A stretch of DNA of 35,169 nt, from contig JBOFRL010000028.1 in NCBI GenBank assembly GCA_051650965.1, forward strand, positions 1 through 35,169, read 5' to 3'. Of the stretch, positions 16,354 to 24,630 are shown in pieces. The stretch comes from Enterovibrio sp051650965 (GTDB lineage: Bacteria > Pseudomonadota > Gammaproteobacteria > Enterobacterales > Vibrionaceae). The notes under the pieces were generated by a model. The model saw only the letters and a program-made list of their open reading frames with translations, had not been told where the DNA came from and ran no database searches. A program made the position numbers and the translations under genes. Position 1 is the first letter of the stretch; every line of letters starts with the position of its first letter.

Positions 16354-16767
16354 TTAGTTGCTCTCGCCTTCAACTTGGCTACTCTTGCCTTTGCCTCTTT
16401 TTAGCAACTTTTGCGCCGATTTGGGCTTGGCCACCACTTTGTTGGTACAGTTGTAAGCGTTAGCCAGCATGGTTACAGAGTTCTCAAACTTGAGCGGGCT
16501 GTACAAATAGAGTGTGTCGCCGCCGCGCTCAACAACTTTAATACGCATTTCATTTAGCGAGCTGTTGATCATCGTGTCGTTGCCAAGCAGCCACGCATCC
16601 CAAAAGTGGCCGGTAGAGCCAGTCACAGGGCCGATCAGCTGACAACCGCTTACTTTGCTGTAATCGTCCCAAAGTACATTGACTTGACGCGACTCAACGG
16701 TCGGCAAAGTAACACAACCCGCCAGCGACAACGCGCCTGCAGCACACAATAATTTAACTAATTTCAT
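16354..16767 (-). CDS. Small lipoprotein, probable DUF4156 family
   Basis: A 137-residue lipoprotein with signal MKLVKLLCAAGALSLAGC (lipobox LAGC, Cys18). The mature part has the pattern GCQLIGPVTGS, then about 50 residues later RGGDTLYLYS, and a closing cysteine in AYNC, resembling E. coli YjeI and other DUF4156 proteins. Two cysteines (about residues 42 and 106) could form a disulfide. A basic Lys/Arg-rich tail (residues about 110-130) follows the domain and is unusual for the family. Function unknown. Regulation not visible. The family call rests on pattern recall. Confidence 0.7.
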   Translation of the reverse strand: MKLVKLLCAAGALSLAGCVTLPTVESRQVNVLWDDYSKVSGCQLIGPVTGSTGHFWDAWLLGNDTMINSSLNEMRIKVVERGGDTLYLYSPLKFENSVTMLANAYNCTNKVVAKPKSAQKLLKRGKGKSSQVEGESN

Positions 16768-16871
16768 TCTATGAATAACTTCGCAACTTTACACCAAATG
16801 CCCATTTTAATGTTCATTACTATAAATGAAAAGCAATAATATAATTAAATATTATAAGGTTAGAGAATGTA

Positions 16872-17384
16872 ATGACGGATTTGAAAAGCCATATTGTCTA
16901 CATTGATCTGCTGTTTATCATTGAGAATTTACTTCCAGGCAAACGCAACCTTTCCTTGCTGCGCCGCAACCAAAATTTGGTCCCCGTGCGCACGCTAGCG
17001 CTCAATTTTTACGATACCGCCGCCGCGCTGCAGCTTGCGCTTTTCAAGCACTGCCCCAATTACGCCGCCTTTGCTTGCGGCAAGCCGCTTGCCGACGAAT
17101 ACGCCATCGACGGCAAAGACGAGCACATTTTTGCCGCGACCGAAATTGTCGCCCATTTTATCCGCGGCGCTTATTGGTGGGTCGACCACTACCTGAGCAC
17201 TTACAAGGAAGACTGGAGCGAGGCACAAAAAAACCGCTGGCAGCGCGATTTTAAGCTTTTGGTGCAAGCCATTATCGGCATTGGCAATTGTCAAAAAGCA
17301 AGCTGGCTGATTGATAATCACCACGTGATCAAATCGCTCACTTTTCATTCGCATGCGATCCCGTTTTTGCAGCATTACGACTGA
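16872..17384 (+). CDS. Uncharacterised 170-residue protein
   Basis: I do not recognise this protein. It has no signal peptide and no clear membrane helix, and looks mostly alpha-helical and soluble. It is rich in aromatic and His/Trp residues (for example HFIRGAYWWVDHYL, residues about 95-108) and contains four cysteines. The ATG follows GAGAA at acceptable spacing, and codon use resembles the neighbouring genes, so it is likely a real gene. It lies between a leftward lipoprotein gene and htpX, with 171 bases and a promoter before htpX, so it is probably transcribed alone. Confidence 0.75.
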   Translation: MTDLKSHIVYIDLLFIIENLLPGKRNLSLLRRNQNLVPVRTLALNFYDTAAALQLALFKHCPNYAAFACGKPLADEYAIDGKDEHIFAATEIVAHFIRGAYWWVDHYLSTYKEDWSEAQKNRWQRDFKLLVQAIIGIGNCQKASWLIDNHHVIKSLTFHSHAIPFLQHYD

Positions 17385-17435
17385 GAAACAGAGCGCGTTT
17401 AGCACAGTTAAAGTTGTATATTTGCGCTGTTTTGG

Positions 17436-17461
17436 CTTGTTTTTTTCCGCCTGCCCCATAC
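17436..17461 (+). promoter_or_regulatory. Heat-shock (sigma-32-like) promoter of htpX
   Basis: CTTGTTT (17436-17442), an 11-base spacer and CCCCATAC (17454-17461) resemble the sigma-32 consensus CTTGAAA / CCCCATNT. The -10 is nearly perfect; the -35 keeps CTTG. It lies about 95 bases before the htpX start, and E. coli htpX is a known heat-shock gene. Confidence 0.55.
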
Positions 17462-17555
17462 TATAGAGACAAAACCTGTGTGCAAATAGTGGTGCTTTTG
17501 CGTAAACAAAGCGCTGTTTTTGTAAGTTCAGCAACTTCTTAAAAGGAGCTCAGAT

Positions 17556-18434
17556 GTGAAACGTATCGCCTTGTTTTTATTAACAAACCTTGCAGTAATG
17601 GTGGTGTTTAGCATTGTGCTAAATATTATTTTTGCGCTAACGGGGATCAAGTCAAGCAGCATGGGCGGCCTACTGCTGATGGCGGCACTTTTTGGCTTTG
17701 GCGGCTCTTTGATCTCCTTATTCATGTCAAAATCGATGGCGCTACGCTCTGTCGGCGGACAAGTCATTGAGCAGCCTCGTAATGAGACAGAATATTGGTT
17801 GATGGAAACCGTTAGCCGCCAAGCGCAACAAGCTGGCATCGGCATGCCGACAGTTGCCATCTATAACTCCTATGATATCAATGCGTTCGCGACAGGCGCG
17901 CGCCGCGATGCTTCATTGGTGGCAGTTTCTACCGGCCTTTTAGAAAACATGACGCGCGACGAAGCAGAAGCGGTACTGGCGCACGAAGTGTCGCACATCG
18001 CTAACGGCGACATGATCACGATGACCTTGATGCAAGGGGTGGTGAACACCTTCGTTATTTTCATCTCGCGCCTCATCGCAAGCGCCATCAGCAACAGTAA
18101 CAGCGACGAAGAAGGCAACGGCGGCAGTAACTTTATGGTTTACTTCCTCGTTTCAAGCGCGCTGGAAGTGGTGTTTGGCCTGCTCGCGAGCATCTTGACC
18201 ATGTGGTTTAGCCGTCACCGCGAATTTAAAGCAGACGCAGGCTCCGCACGCCTCGTTGGCAAGCAAAAAATGATCGCCGCGTTAGAGCGCTTAGCGCGCA
18301 ATCAGCGTGAAAGCGAGCTGGACGGCTCAATGGCCGCCTTTGGGATCAGCGGTAAAAAATCGCTCAGTGAGCTATTTATGACTCACCCGCCACTGGAAAA
18401 ACGCATTGCCGCGCTACGCAGCGCCGATTTCTAA
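17556..18434 (+). CDS. htpX: Protease HtpX (M48B membrane metalloprotease)
   Basis: A 292-residue zinc protease of the inner membrane that degrades misfolded membrane proteins alongside FtsH. Two N-terminal helices (residues about 4-28 and 36-56) precede the catalytic domain. The zinc site is His143-Glu144-x-x-His147 (AHEVSH) with Glu223 in FSRHREFKADAGSA as third ligand. Two further helices lie around residues 155-180 and 192-218, and a Ser/Asn/Gly-rich loop sits between them. The C-terminus FMTHPPLEKRIAALR is conserved. The start is GTG at 17556 with a strong AAAAGGAG site; length agrees with E. coli HtpX (293). Confidence 0.97.
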   Translation: MKRIALFLLTNLAVMVVFSIVLNIIFALTGIKSSSMGGLLLMAALFGFGGSLISLFMSKSMALRSVGGQVIEQPRNETEYWLMETVSRQAQQAGIGMPTVAIYNSYDINAFATGARRDASLVAVSTGLLENMTRDEAEAVLAHEVSHIANGDMITMTLMQGVVNTFVIFISRLIASAISNSNSDEEGNGGSNFMVYFLVSSALEVVFGLLASILTMWFSRHREFKADAGSARLVGKQKMIAALERLARNQRESELDGSMAAFGISGKKSLSELFMTHPPLEKRIAALRSADF

Positions 18435-18460
18435 GCGCGCTTTTTATTGCCCACTTTTTG

Positions 18461-18482
18461 GCCCGCTTATGCGGGCTTTTTA
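18461..18482 (+). terminator. Terminator of htpX
   Basis: GCCCGC (18461-18466) pairs perfectly with GCGGGC (18471-18476) around TTAT and is followed by five T residues, about 25 bases past the htpX stop. Confidence 0.85.
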
Positions 18483-18523
18483 TTCAGCCTCGTTATATAA
18501 CAACACTTTGTACCCTATTCTAT

Positions 18524-18552
18524 TTGTGAGAAACGTCTCGCTCTGGTAACAT
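18524..18552 (+). promoter_or_regulatory. Candidate pyrG promoter
   Basis: TTGTGA (18524-18529), 17 bases, then TAACAT (18547-18552). The predicted start lies near 18559 in a C-rich stretch (ACCCTCCCG), 50 bases before the ATG. Confidence 0.45.
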
Positions 18553-18609
18553 ACCCTCCCGTCTGGTATTCCCCACTCATTTCTACCAATTCCAAAATTT
18601 AGGTCGAGC

Positions 18610-20244
18610 ATGACAACAAATTATATTTTTGTGACCGGCGGTGTCGTTTCTTCGCTGGGTAAGGGCATTGCAGCAGCATCACTCGCTGCTATTTTAGAAG
18701 CCCGCAACTTAAACATCACCATGATGAAGCTTGATCCCTACATCAATGTGGATCCTGGAACAATGAGTCCTACGCAGCACGGTGAAGTCTTTGTTACTGA
18801 AGATGGCGCTGAAACGGATCTCGATTTAGGCCACTACGAGCGCTTTATTCGCACTAAAATGACCAAGCGCAACAACTTTACCTCCGGCAAAGTTTACGCC
18901 GAAGTGTTGCGCAAAGAGCGCCGCGGCGACTACCTTGGCGCGACAATCCAAGTGATCCCACACATTACGAACGCTATCAAAGAGCGCATTTTAGCAGGCG
19001 GCGCAGGCCACGACATCGCGATCGTCGAAGTTGGCGGCACAGTTGGCGACATCGAATCGCTGCCGTTTTTAGAAGCTATCCGCCAGCTAGCCGTAGAGCT
19101 TGGCCGCGAGCGCGCTCTTTTCATGCACTTAACGCTGGTGCCTTATCTTGCCGCCGCGGGCGAAGCAAAAACCAAGCCGACGCAGCATTCCGTAAAAGAG
19201 CTGCTATCTATCGGTATTCAGCCTGACGTTTTAGTGTGCCGTAGCGACCGCAACCTTGCGGCCAACGAGCGCGCGAAAATTGCGCTCTTTTGTAACGTGC
19301 CAGAGCGTGCGGTAATTTCGCTAAAAGATGTTGATTCTATTTATAAAATCCCTGCGATCATTCACTCGCAAGGGCTTGACGATCTGATCTGCCAACGCTT
19401 TTCTATCAACGCGCCAGCAGCAGATCTTGCGCAGTGGGAGCAAGTTGTTTTTGAAGAAGCAAACCCAACTGACGAAGTGACCATTGCCCTTGTCGGCAAA
19501 TACACTGAGCTGCGAGACGCTTACAAATCAGTCAACGAAGCGCTTAAACACGCAGGGCTAAAAAACCGCTTAAGCGTCAACATCGTCTACATCGACTCGC
19601 AAGATCTCGAAGTGCGTGGCACCGAGCTGCTAGAGAACATGGATGCGATTTTGGTGCCGGGCGGCTTTGGCGATCGCGGCATTGAAGGCAAAATTTTGGC
19701 CGCGCGCTACGCTCGTGAGCACAAAGTGCCATACCTTGGGATCTGCCTTGGCATGCAAGTTGCTTTGATTGAATTTGCGCGCAATGTGGCCGGCATGAAG
19801 CAGGCAAACTCTACCGAATTTAACCCGAAAACGCCGTTCCCCGTGGTGGCGCTGATCACCGAGTGGATTGGCCACGATGGCACAGTCGAAGAGCGCACCG
19901 AGCAATCTGATCTTGGCGGAACAATGCGCTTAGGCTCGCAAGCTTGTCATTTAAAAGATGGTAGTATTAGCCGTAAGCTGTATGAACAAGCGGTGATCAG
20001 CGAGCGTCATCGCCATCGCTATGAAGTGAACAATTTGCTGCGCTCTGATCTGGAAAAAGCTGGACTGTTGGTTGCAGGTTTGTCAGCGGATGAAAAACTG
20101 GTCGAAATCATTGAAAACCCGAAACATCCGTGGTTTGTTGCTTGCCAGTTCCATCCAGAGTTCACATCAACGCCGCGTGATGGACACCCATTATTTACCG
20201 GTTTTGTTGCAGCTGCGCGTAAACAGCGCCATAAAACGCTATAA
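18610..20244 (+). CDS. pyrG: CTP synthase
   Basis: A 544-residue enzyme making CTP from UTP, ATP and glutamine. The N-terminal synthase domain starts MTTNYIFVTGGVVSSLGKGI with its P-loop-like ATP site and includes LDPYINVDPGTMSPTQHGE. The C-terminal class I glutamine amidotransferase domain has nucleophile Cys379 (LGICLGMQ) at the E. coli number and the His-x-Glu of CQFHPEFTS near residue 515. It is followed by eno, an arrangement common in gammaproteobacteria. Start is the family ATG with AGGTCGAG upstream. Confidence 0.99.
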   Translation: MTTNYIFVTGGVVSSLGKGIAAASLAAILEARNLNITMMKLDPYINVDPGTMSPTQHGEVFVTEDGAETDLDLGHYERFIRTKMTKRNNFTSGKVYAEVLRKERRGDYLGATIQVIPHITNAIKERILAGGAGHDIAIVEVGGTVGDIESLPFLEAIRQLAVELGRERALFMHLTLVPYLAAAGEAKTKPTQHSVKELLSIGIQPDVLVCRSDRNLAANERAKIALFCNVPERAVISLKDVDSIYKIPAIIHSQGLDDLICQRFSINAPAADLAQWEQVVFEEANPTDEVTIALVGKYTELRDAYKSVNEALKHAGLKNRLSVNIVYIDSQDLEVRGTELLENMDAILVPGGFGDRGIEGKILAARYAREHKVPYLGICLGMQVALIEFARNVAGMKQANSTEFNPKTPFPVVALITEWIGHDGTVEERTEQSDLGGTMRLGSQACHLKDGSISRKLYEQAVISERHRHRYEVNNLLRSDLEKAGLLVAGLSADEKLVEIIENPKHPWFVACQFHPEFTSTPRDGHPLFTGFVAAARKQRHKTL

Positions 20245-20253
20245 CTGCAAATT

Positions 20254-20281
20254 TTGTGAATATAGTTCAAGCAGTTATGTT
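20254..20281 (+). promoter_or_regulatory. Candidate eno promoter
   Basis: TTGTGA (20254-20259) and TATGTT (20276-20281) with a 16-base spacer lie just past the pyrG stop. If used, the GC-rich hairpin at 20297-20329 would be part of the eno leader. Confidence 0.35.
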
Positions 20282-20296
20282 AAAGATGCTTGAGAT

Positions 20297-20332
20297 AGCC
20301 GGCGCGCAATAGTAAGGTATGCGCCGGCTTTA
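20297..20332 (+). terminator. GC-rich hairpin between pyrG and eno
   Basis: AGCCGGCGC (20297-20305) pairs perfectly with GCGCCGGCT (20321-20329) around a 15-base loop. Only three T residues follow. It may be a partial terminator allowing some pyrG-eno read-through, or a leader structure. Confidence 0.55.
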
Positions 20333-20370
20333 CTCGTTATTTTTTGATCTCCATTAAATAAGGAAACATC

Positions 20371-21672
20371 ATGTCTAAGATCGTTAAAATCCTGGCACGT
20401 GAAATTATCGATTCACGTGGTAACCCAACCGTTGAAGCAGAAGTTCATCTTGAAGGCGGTTTCGTTGGTATGGCGGCTGCGCCATCAGGTGCATCAACTG
20501 GTTCACGTGAAGCACTTGAGCTGCGCGATGGTGACAAATCTCGTTTCCTTGGCAAAGGCGTATTAAAAGCAATTGCGGCAGTAAACGGCCCGATCGCTGA
20601 TGCGCTATTAGGTAAAGATGGCAAAGATCAAGCCAAAATCGACCAAATCATGATCGATTTGGACGGCACTGAGAACAAATCAAACTTTGGTGCTAACGCC
20701 ATTTTGGCCGTTTCTTTAGCTAACGCAAAAGCCGCTGCTGCTGCAAAAGGCATGCCTTTGTACGAGCACATTGCTGAGCTAAACGGCACGCCAGGAAAAT
20801 TCTCTATGCCATTGCCTATGATGAACATCATCAACGGCGGTGAGCACGCGGACAACAACGTTGATATCCAAGAGTTCATGATCCAACCTGTTGGCGCAAA
20901 AACATTGAAAGAAGCTGTGCGCATGGGCGCAGAAGTATTCCACAACCTAGCTAAAGTATTGAAGTCAAAAGGCTACAACACTGCAGTGGGTGACGAAGGC
21001 GGCTTTGCTCCTAACCTAAAATCTAACGCAGAAGCGCTAGAAGTTATCGCAGAAGCAGTTGCTGCTGCAGGTTACAAGCTAGGCAGTGACATCACTCTAG
21101 CGATGGACTGTGCGGCTTCTGAGTTCTACGACGCAGAGAAAAAAGAGTACAACCTCAAAGGCGAAGGTCGTATCTTCTCTTCTAACGGTTTCTCTGATTT
21201 CCTAAAAGAATTGACTGAGAAGTTCCCTATCGTTTCTATCGAAGACGGTCTTGACGAGTCTGATTGGGAAGGTTTTGCGTACCAAACTAAGCTGCTTGGC
21301 GACAAAATCCAAATCGTTGGTGACGATCTGTTCGTAACTAACACCAAGATCCTCAAACGTGGTATCGACAACGGTATCGCAAACTCAATCTTGATCAAGT
21401 TCAACCAAATCGGTTCACTGACTGAAACGCTTGCTGCTATCAAAATGGCAAAAGACGCAGGTTACACAGCAGTAATTTCACACCGCTCTGGCGAAACTGA
21501 AGATGCAACTATCGCAGATCTTGCTGTTGGTACTGCTGCAGGTCAAATCAAGACTGGTTCTATGAGCCGCTCTGACCGCGTTGCTAAGTACAACCAATTG
21601 ATCCGTATCGAAGAAGCATTGGGTGCAAAAGCGCCATTCAACGGTCTAAAAGAAGTGAAAGGCCACGCGTAA
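20371..21672 (+). CDS. eno: Enolase
   Basis: A 433-residue glycolytic enzyme interconverting 2-phosphoglycerate and phosphoenolpyruvate; in E. coli also part of the RNA degradosome. Visible landmarks are ASTGSREALELRDGD with the mobile catalytic loop, Glu209 in GDEGGFAP, the Mg ligands in ITLAMDCAASEFYD and SIEDGLDESDW, Lys343 in LIKFNQIGSLTET and SHRSGETED. Codon choice differs from neighbours, with CGT and GGT preferred, as usual for very highly expressed genes. AAGGAAAC lies at good spacing before the ATG. Confidence 0.99.
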   Translation: MSKIVKILAREIIDSRGNPTVEAEVHLEGGFVGMAAAPSGASTGSREALELRDGDKSRFLGKGVLKAIAAVNGPIADALLGKDGKDQAKIDQIMIDLDGTENKSNFGANAILAVSLANAKAAAAAKGMPLYEHIAELNGTPGKFSMPLPMMNIINGGEHADNNVDIQEFMIQPVGAKTLKEAVRMGAEVFHNLAKVLKSKGYNTAVGDEGGFAPNLKSNAEALEVIAEAVAAAGYKLGSDITLAMDCAASEFYDAEKKEYNLKGEGRIFSSNGFSDFLKELTEKFPIVSIEDGLDESDWEGFAYQTKLLGDKIQIVGDDLFVTNTKILKRGIDNGIANSILIKFNQIGSLTETLAAIKMAKDAGYTAVISHRSGETEDATIADLAVGTAAGQIKTGSMSRSDRVAKYNQLIRIEEALGAKAPFNGLKEVKGHA

Positions 21673-21696
21673 TTTTTTACCTTGCCTTGAAACGAC

Positions 21697-21723
21697 AAAA
21701 GCGGCTTTTGAGCCGCTTTTTTA
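21697..21723. terminator. Bidirectional terminator between eno and perM
   Basis: AAAAGCGGCT (21697-21706) pairs with AGCCGCTTTT (21711-21720) around TTTG and is followed by further T residues. It suits both convergent genes. Confidence 0.9.
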
Positions 21724-21742
21724 TATCTTAATGCTGAAGCAT

Positions 21743-22813
21743 TTACTTTTTAGTTATCGTTGTGTGCGCTTCGCTAGGTAACGCATTGAGCACCGCTTTG
21801 ACTAAGGTTGCAAGTGGAATGGCAAAAAAGACCCCCCAAAATCCCCACAATCCGCCAAAAACAAGCACCGCTAAAATGATCGCCACCGGATGCAAATTCA
21901 CCGCTTCAGAAAACAAAACCGGCACCAGCACGTTGCCGTCGAGCGCCTGAATGATCCCATACGCCAGCATCAAATAGCCAAGCTCTGAGCCAAATCCCCA
22001 CTGAAAAAGCGCCACCACAAACACCGGAATAGTCACCATCATCGCGCCAACATAAGGGATCAGCACTGACAGGCCATTTAACACCGCCAGCAGCACCGAA
22101 TAGCGCAGGCCAAGCAGCGCAAAGGTCGCATAGCTCACCACGCCGACGATCACGATCTCAAGCACTTTGCCACGAATGTAGTTGGAAAGCTGCTGATCCA
22201 TTTCGCGCCCGACGCGGTTGGTCAATTTGCGGTTGCGTGGCAGAAGATTTCCCAGCATTTTTAGCATCAGATCTTTATCTTTAAGCAAGAAAAAAGCCAG
22301 CAGCGGGACAAGGATCATGTAGACCAAAATGGTGGCGATCCCCGCAAGCGACGAGAGCGAGCCTTTGACCATATTTTCAACAAAGCCAAGCACATAGCTT
22401 TGCACATTGCCCATCATCAAATTGACCATTTCAGGCGCAATCAGATCAGGGTACTGCTCAGGCAAACTCGCCACCGTTCGCTGCAGATCGCTTAGCATCG
22501 TCGGCACATCAGCGCTCAAACTGAGCAGCTGCTGCCAAGAGGTCGGCAACAATCCCAGCACTAAAATCAACATGATCCCAATAAAGAGCAGCATCACAAA
22601 CGAAACGGCCGCCAAACGAGGCAACCCTGCCGCGGTAAACTTACCGACCACCCCTTCAAGCAAATACGCCAGCACCATCGCCACCAAAAACGGCGCGATC
22701 ACATGACCGAAAAAGTAGATGATCACGAAGCTTATCAGCAGCATAGCCACCAAACTGATAGCATCAGGATCAGACAAACGGCGTTTATACCACCCAACCA
22801 ACATATCGTACAT
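21743..22813 (-). CDS. perM: AI-2E family transporter, PerM-like
   Basis: A 356-residue inner-membrane protein with about eight hydrophobic segments. A paired helix cluster (residues about 18-80) is followed by a periplasmic stretch with ALPxxY-type residues (SLPEQYPDLIAPEMV). The conserved C-terminal region includes VLNGLSVLIPYVGAMMVTIP and DGNVLVPVLFSEAVNLHPVAIILAV. The family covers E. coli PerM, TqsA/YdiK and Na+/H+ antiporter-like members, so the substrate is not known. It diverges from bepA, the same neighbourhood as perM (yfgO) and bepA (yfgC) in E. coli, which supports the symbol. An ATG at residue 4 is an alternative start. Confidence 0.85.
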   Translation of the reverse strand: MYDMLVGWYKRRLSDPDAISLVAMLLISFVIIYFFGHVIAPFLVAMVLAYLLEGVVGKFTAAGLPRLAAVSFVMLLFIGIMLILVLGLLPTSWQQLLSLSADVPTMLSDLQRTVASLPEQYPDLIAPEMVNLMMGNVQSYVLGFVENMVKGSLSSLAGIATILVYMILVPLLAFFLLKDKDLMLKMLGNLLPRNRKLTNRVGREMDQQLSNYIRGKVLEIVIVGVVSYATFALLGLRYSVLLAVLNGLSVLIPYVGAMMVTIPVFVVALFQWGFGSELGYLMLAYGIIQALDGNVLVPVLFSEAVNLHPVAIILAVLVFGGLWGFWGVFFAIPLATLVKAVLNALPSEAHTTITKK

Positions 22814-23164
22814 TTTAAACCCTACATCTCATTGATTAGCCATCCAACAGCAACCGGCATAAAACAGCGCAACAACCGCGACCAAACAGAACCTAAAAGT
22901 GAAATTTCTTTTAAAACCAATAGATTAAAACAAATTATCCTAGCAGCCCTATTTTGCATGCTTAGGCAGCAAAACTAAATCTAATTTCACGTAAATAGCG
23001 CTACAGACAACGCAAAGCAGTAATTATCTCCTTTCCCTTAACATTTTATTTTTTTGCATTCTTTAGCCAAGTTCTACACACTAAAGGGACTGTCGCAGGC
23101 AAGTCCTCAGCGGCCAACCTTATCTTGTGTTACATGTACAAAGTTCGTCTGCGGAGGGAATGCC
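22814..23164. other. Divergent gap between perM and bepA
   Basis: The 351-base gap has no supported coding frame. A frame continuous with bepA extends back to a TTG at 23054 but lacks a binding site. I see no convincing sigma-E promoter for bepA and no strong hairpin here. Confidence 0.55.
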
Positions 23165-24622
23165 ATGTCCATACTAAAAAAAAGTTTGCTTAGCCTTGTG
23201 ATCGCGGCTTTACCTGCGCTTTCGGCAGATAACAATTTTAGCTACGATCAGCTGCCAAGCATCGGCACCATCGCGACTAGCACGCTTAGCATCGATAAAG
23301 AGATTGCTTACGGTGACGCGTACATGCGCACGCTGCGTGCGAGCGAGCCTATCGTCAATGATCCAGTTTTAAACAATTACATCAACACATTAGGTGCGAC
23401 ATTGCTGCGCAGCGCACAAGACGTGAAGACCCCTTTTGACTTTTTTCTAGTACAAAAAAACGAGATCAACGCCTTTGCCTTTTTTGGCGGCCACATCGGC
23501 CTAAACACGGGACTTTTCTACCACGCGCAAAGTGAAAGTGAGCTCGCATCGGTAATAGCGCATGAAATCGCGCACTTAACGCAGCGCCATCTCGCAAGGG
23601 CGATGGAAGATCAGGCGCGCAAAAGTGCCTTAACCACGGCGGCGCTGATCGGCTCTGCGCTGCTAGCGGTAGCCGCGCCGCAAGCGGGTATTGCCGCGTT
23701 TCAAACCACTACCGCGGCCTCGCTGCAAGATAAAATCAACTACACCCGCAGCAATGAGCAAGAGGCCGACCGCATCGGCATGCAGACGCTCGCTAAAGCG
23801 CGTTTTGATCCGCAGGCGATGCCGTCGTTCTTCATGCGCATGGCCGATCAGTACCGTTTTGCCAGCAAACCGCCACAGCTTTTATTAACGCACCCGCTGC
23901 CCGACTCGCGCATCACAGAGTCGCGCAACTTGGCCAAGCAGCACTCGCCGCGCAGCCTTGCCCCATCGCGCCCCTTTTTATTGGCGCAGGCACGCATTGT
24001 CGCCCGCCATCTTAATTTAACTAGCGCGCAAGCGCTTGATTGGTTTGATAGAAAAGCGAAAAAAGCTCCAGCGGTGGTGGTTAATGCCACAAATTATGGC
24101 AAGGCGTTAATTTATATTGATAGAAACCAGCCACAGCAAGCGCAGGCACTGCTGCAGCCTTTGCTCAGCCAAGAGCCGACCAATCTTTTTTATATCGATG
24201 CCATGACCGACCTTGAGATCAGCCAAAAACGTTATGCGTCAGCTATCGCGCGCCTTGATCAAGCGCTGCAGATGCAGCCGAATGACCCCGTGTTGCAGGT
24301 GAACCGCTTGTATACCTTAATAAAATCTGGCGATTACGCCCAAGCGCAGCGCGGGCTGCTGCGCTACACCTATGATTTTCCAAACGATCTCATTGGCTGG
24401 GATCTTTTGCAAGAAGCGTATGAAAAACAAGGAATTGAGCATGGAGCGCTCGCCGCACAGGCTGAGCAGTTAGCGCTGCGTGCGCAGTGGGATCGTGCGA
24501 TAAAAAATTATGTCAAAGCGGCAAATTTGCTCAAGACGGGCAGCCTTGATCAAGCGCGCTACGATGCGCGCATTGATCAACTGCAGGCAGAAAGAGTCCG
24601 TTTTAACGCGCTGACCCGCTAA
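23165..24622 (+). CDS. bepA: Periplasmic M48 metalloprotease / chaperone BepA
   Basis: A 485-residue periplasmic protein (E. coli BepA: 487) that promotes LptD and BAM-substrate assembly and degrades stalled outer-membrane proteins. The signal peptide (residues 1-20, cleavage after PALS) precedes the M48 domain. Zinc ligands are His133-Glu134-x-x-His137 (AHEIAH) and Glu200 (NEQEADRIG), and His243 in LTHPLPDSR corresponds to the regulatory His246 of E. coli. The C-terminal half (about 300-485) shows TPR-like helices. The ATG at 23165 has GGAGGG upstream. Confidence 0.93.
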   Translation: MSILKKSLLSLVIAALPALSADNNFSYDQLPSIGTIATSTLSIDKEIAYGDAYMRTLRASEPIVNDPVLNNYINTLGATLLRSAQDVKTPFDFFLVQKNEINAFAFFGGHIGLNTGLFYHAQSESELASVIAHEIAHLTQRHLARAMEDQARKSALTTAALIGSALLAVAAPQAGIAAFQTTTAASLQDKINYTRSNEQEADRIGMQTLAKARFDPQAMPSFFMRMADQYRFASKPPQLLLTHPLPDSRITESRNLAKQHSPRSLAPSRPFLLAQARIVARHLNLTSAQALDWFDRKAKKAPAVVVNATNYGKALIYIDRNQPQQAQALLQPLLSQEPTNLFYIDAMTDLEISQKRYASAIARLDQALQMQPNDPVLQVNRLYTLIKSGDYAQAQRGLLRYTYDFPNDLIGWDLLQEAYEKQGIEHGALAAQAEQLALRAQWDRAIKNYVKAANLLKTGSLDQARYDARIDQLQAERVRFNALTR

Positions 24623-24630
24623 GGGCGCCG

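Noticed and set aside
23054..23164. 37-residue N-terminal extension of BepA from a TTG
   Set aside because: The ATG at 23165 has a strong GGAGGG site and starts the signal peptide; the extension would bury it.
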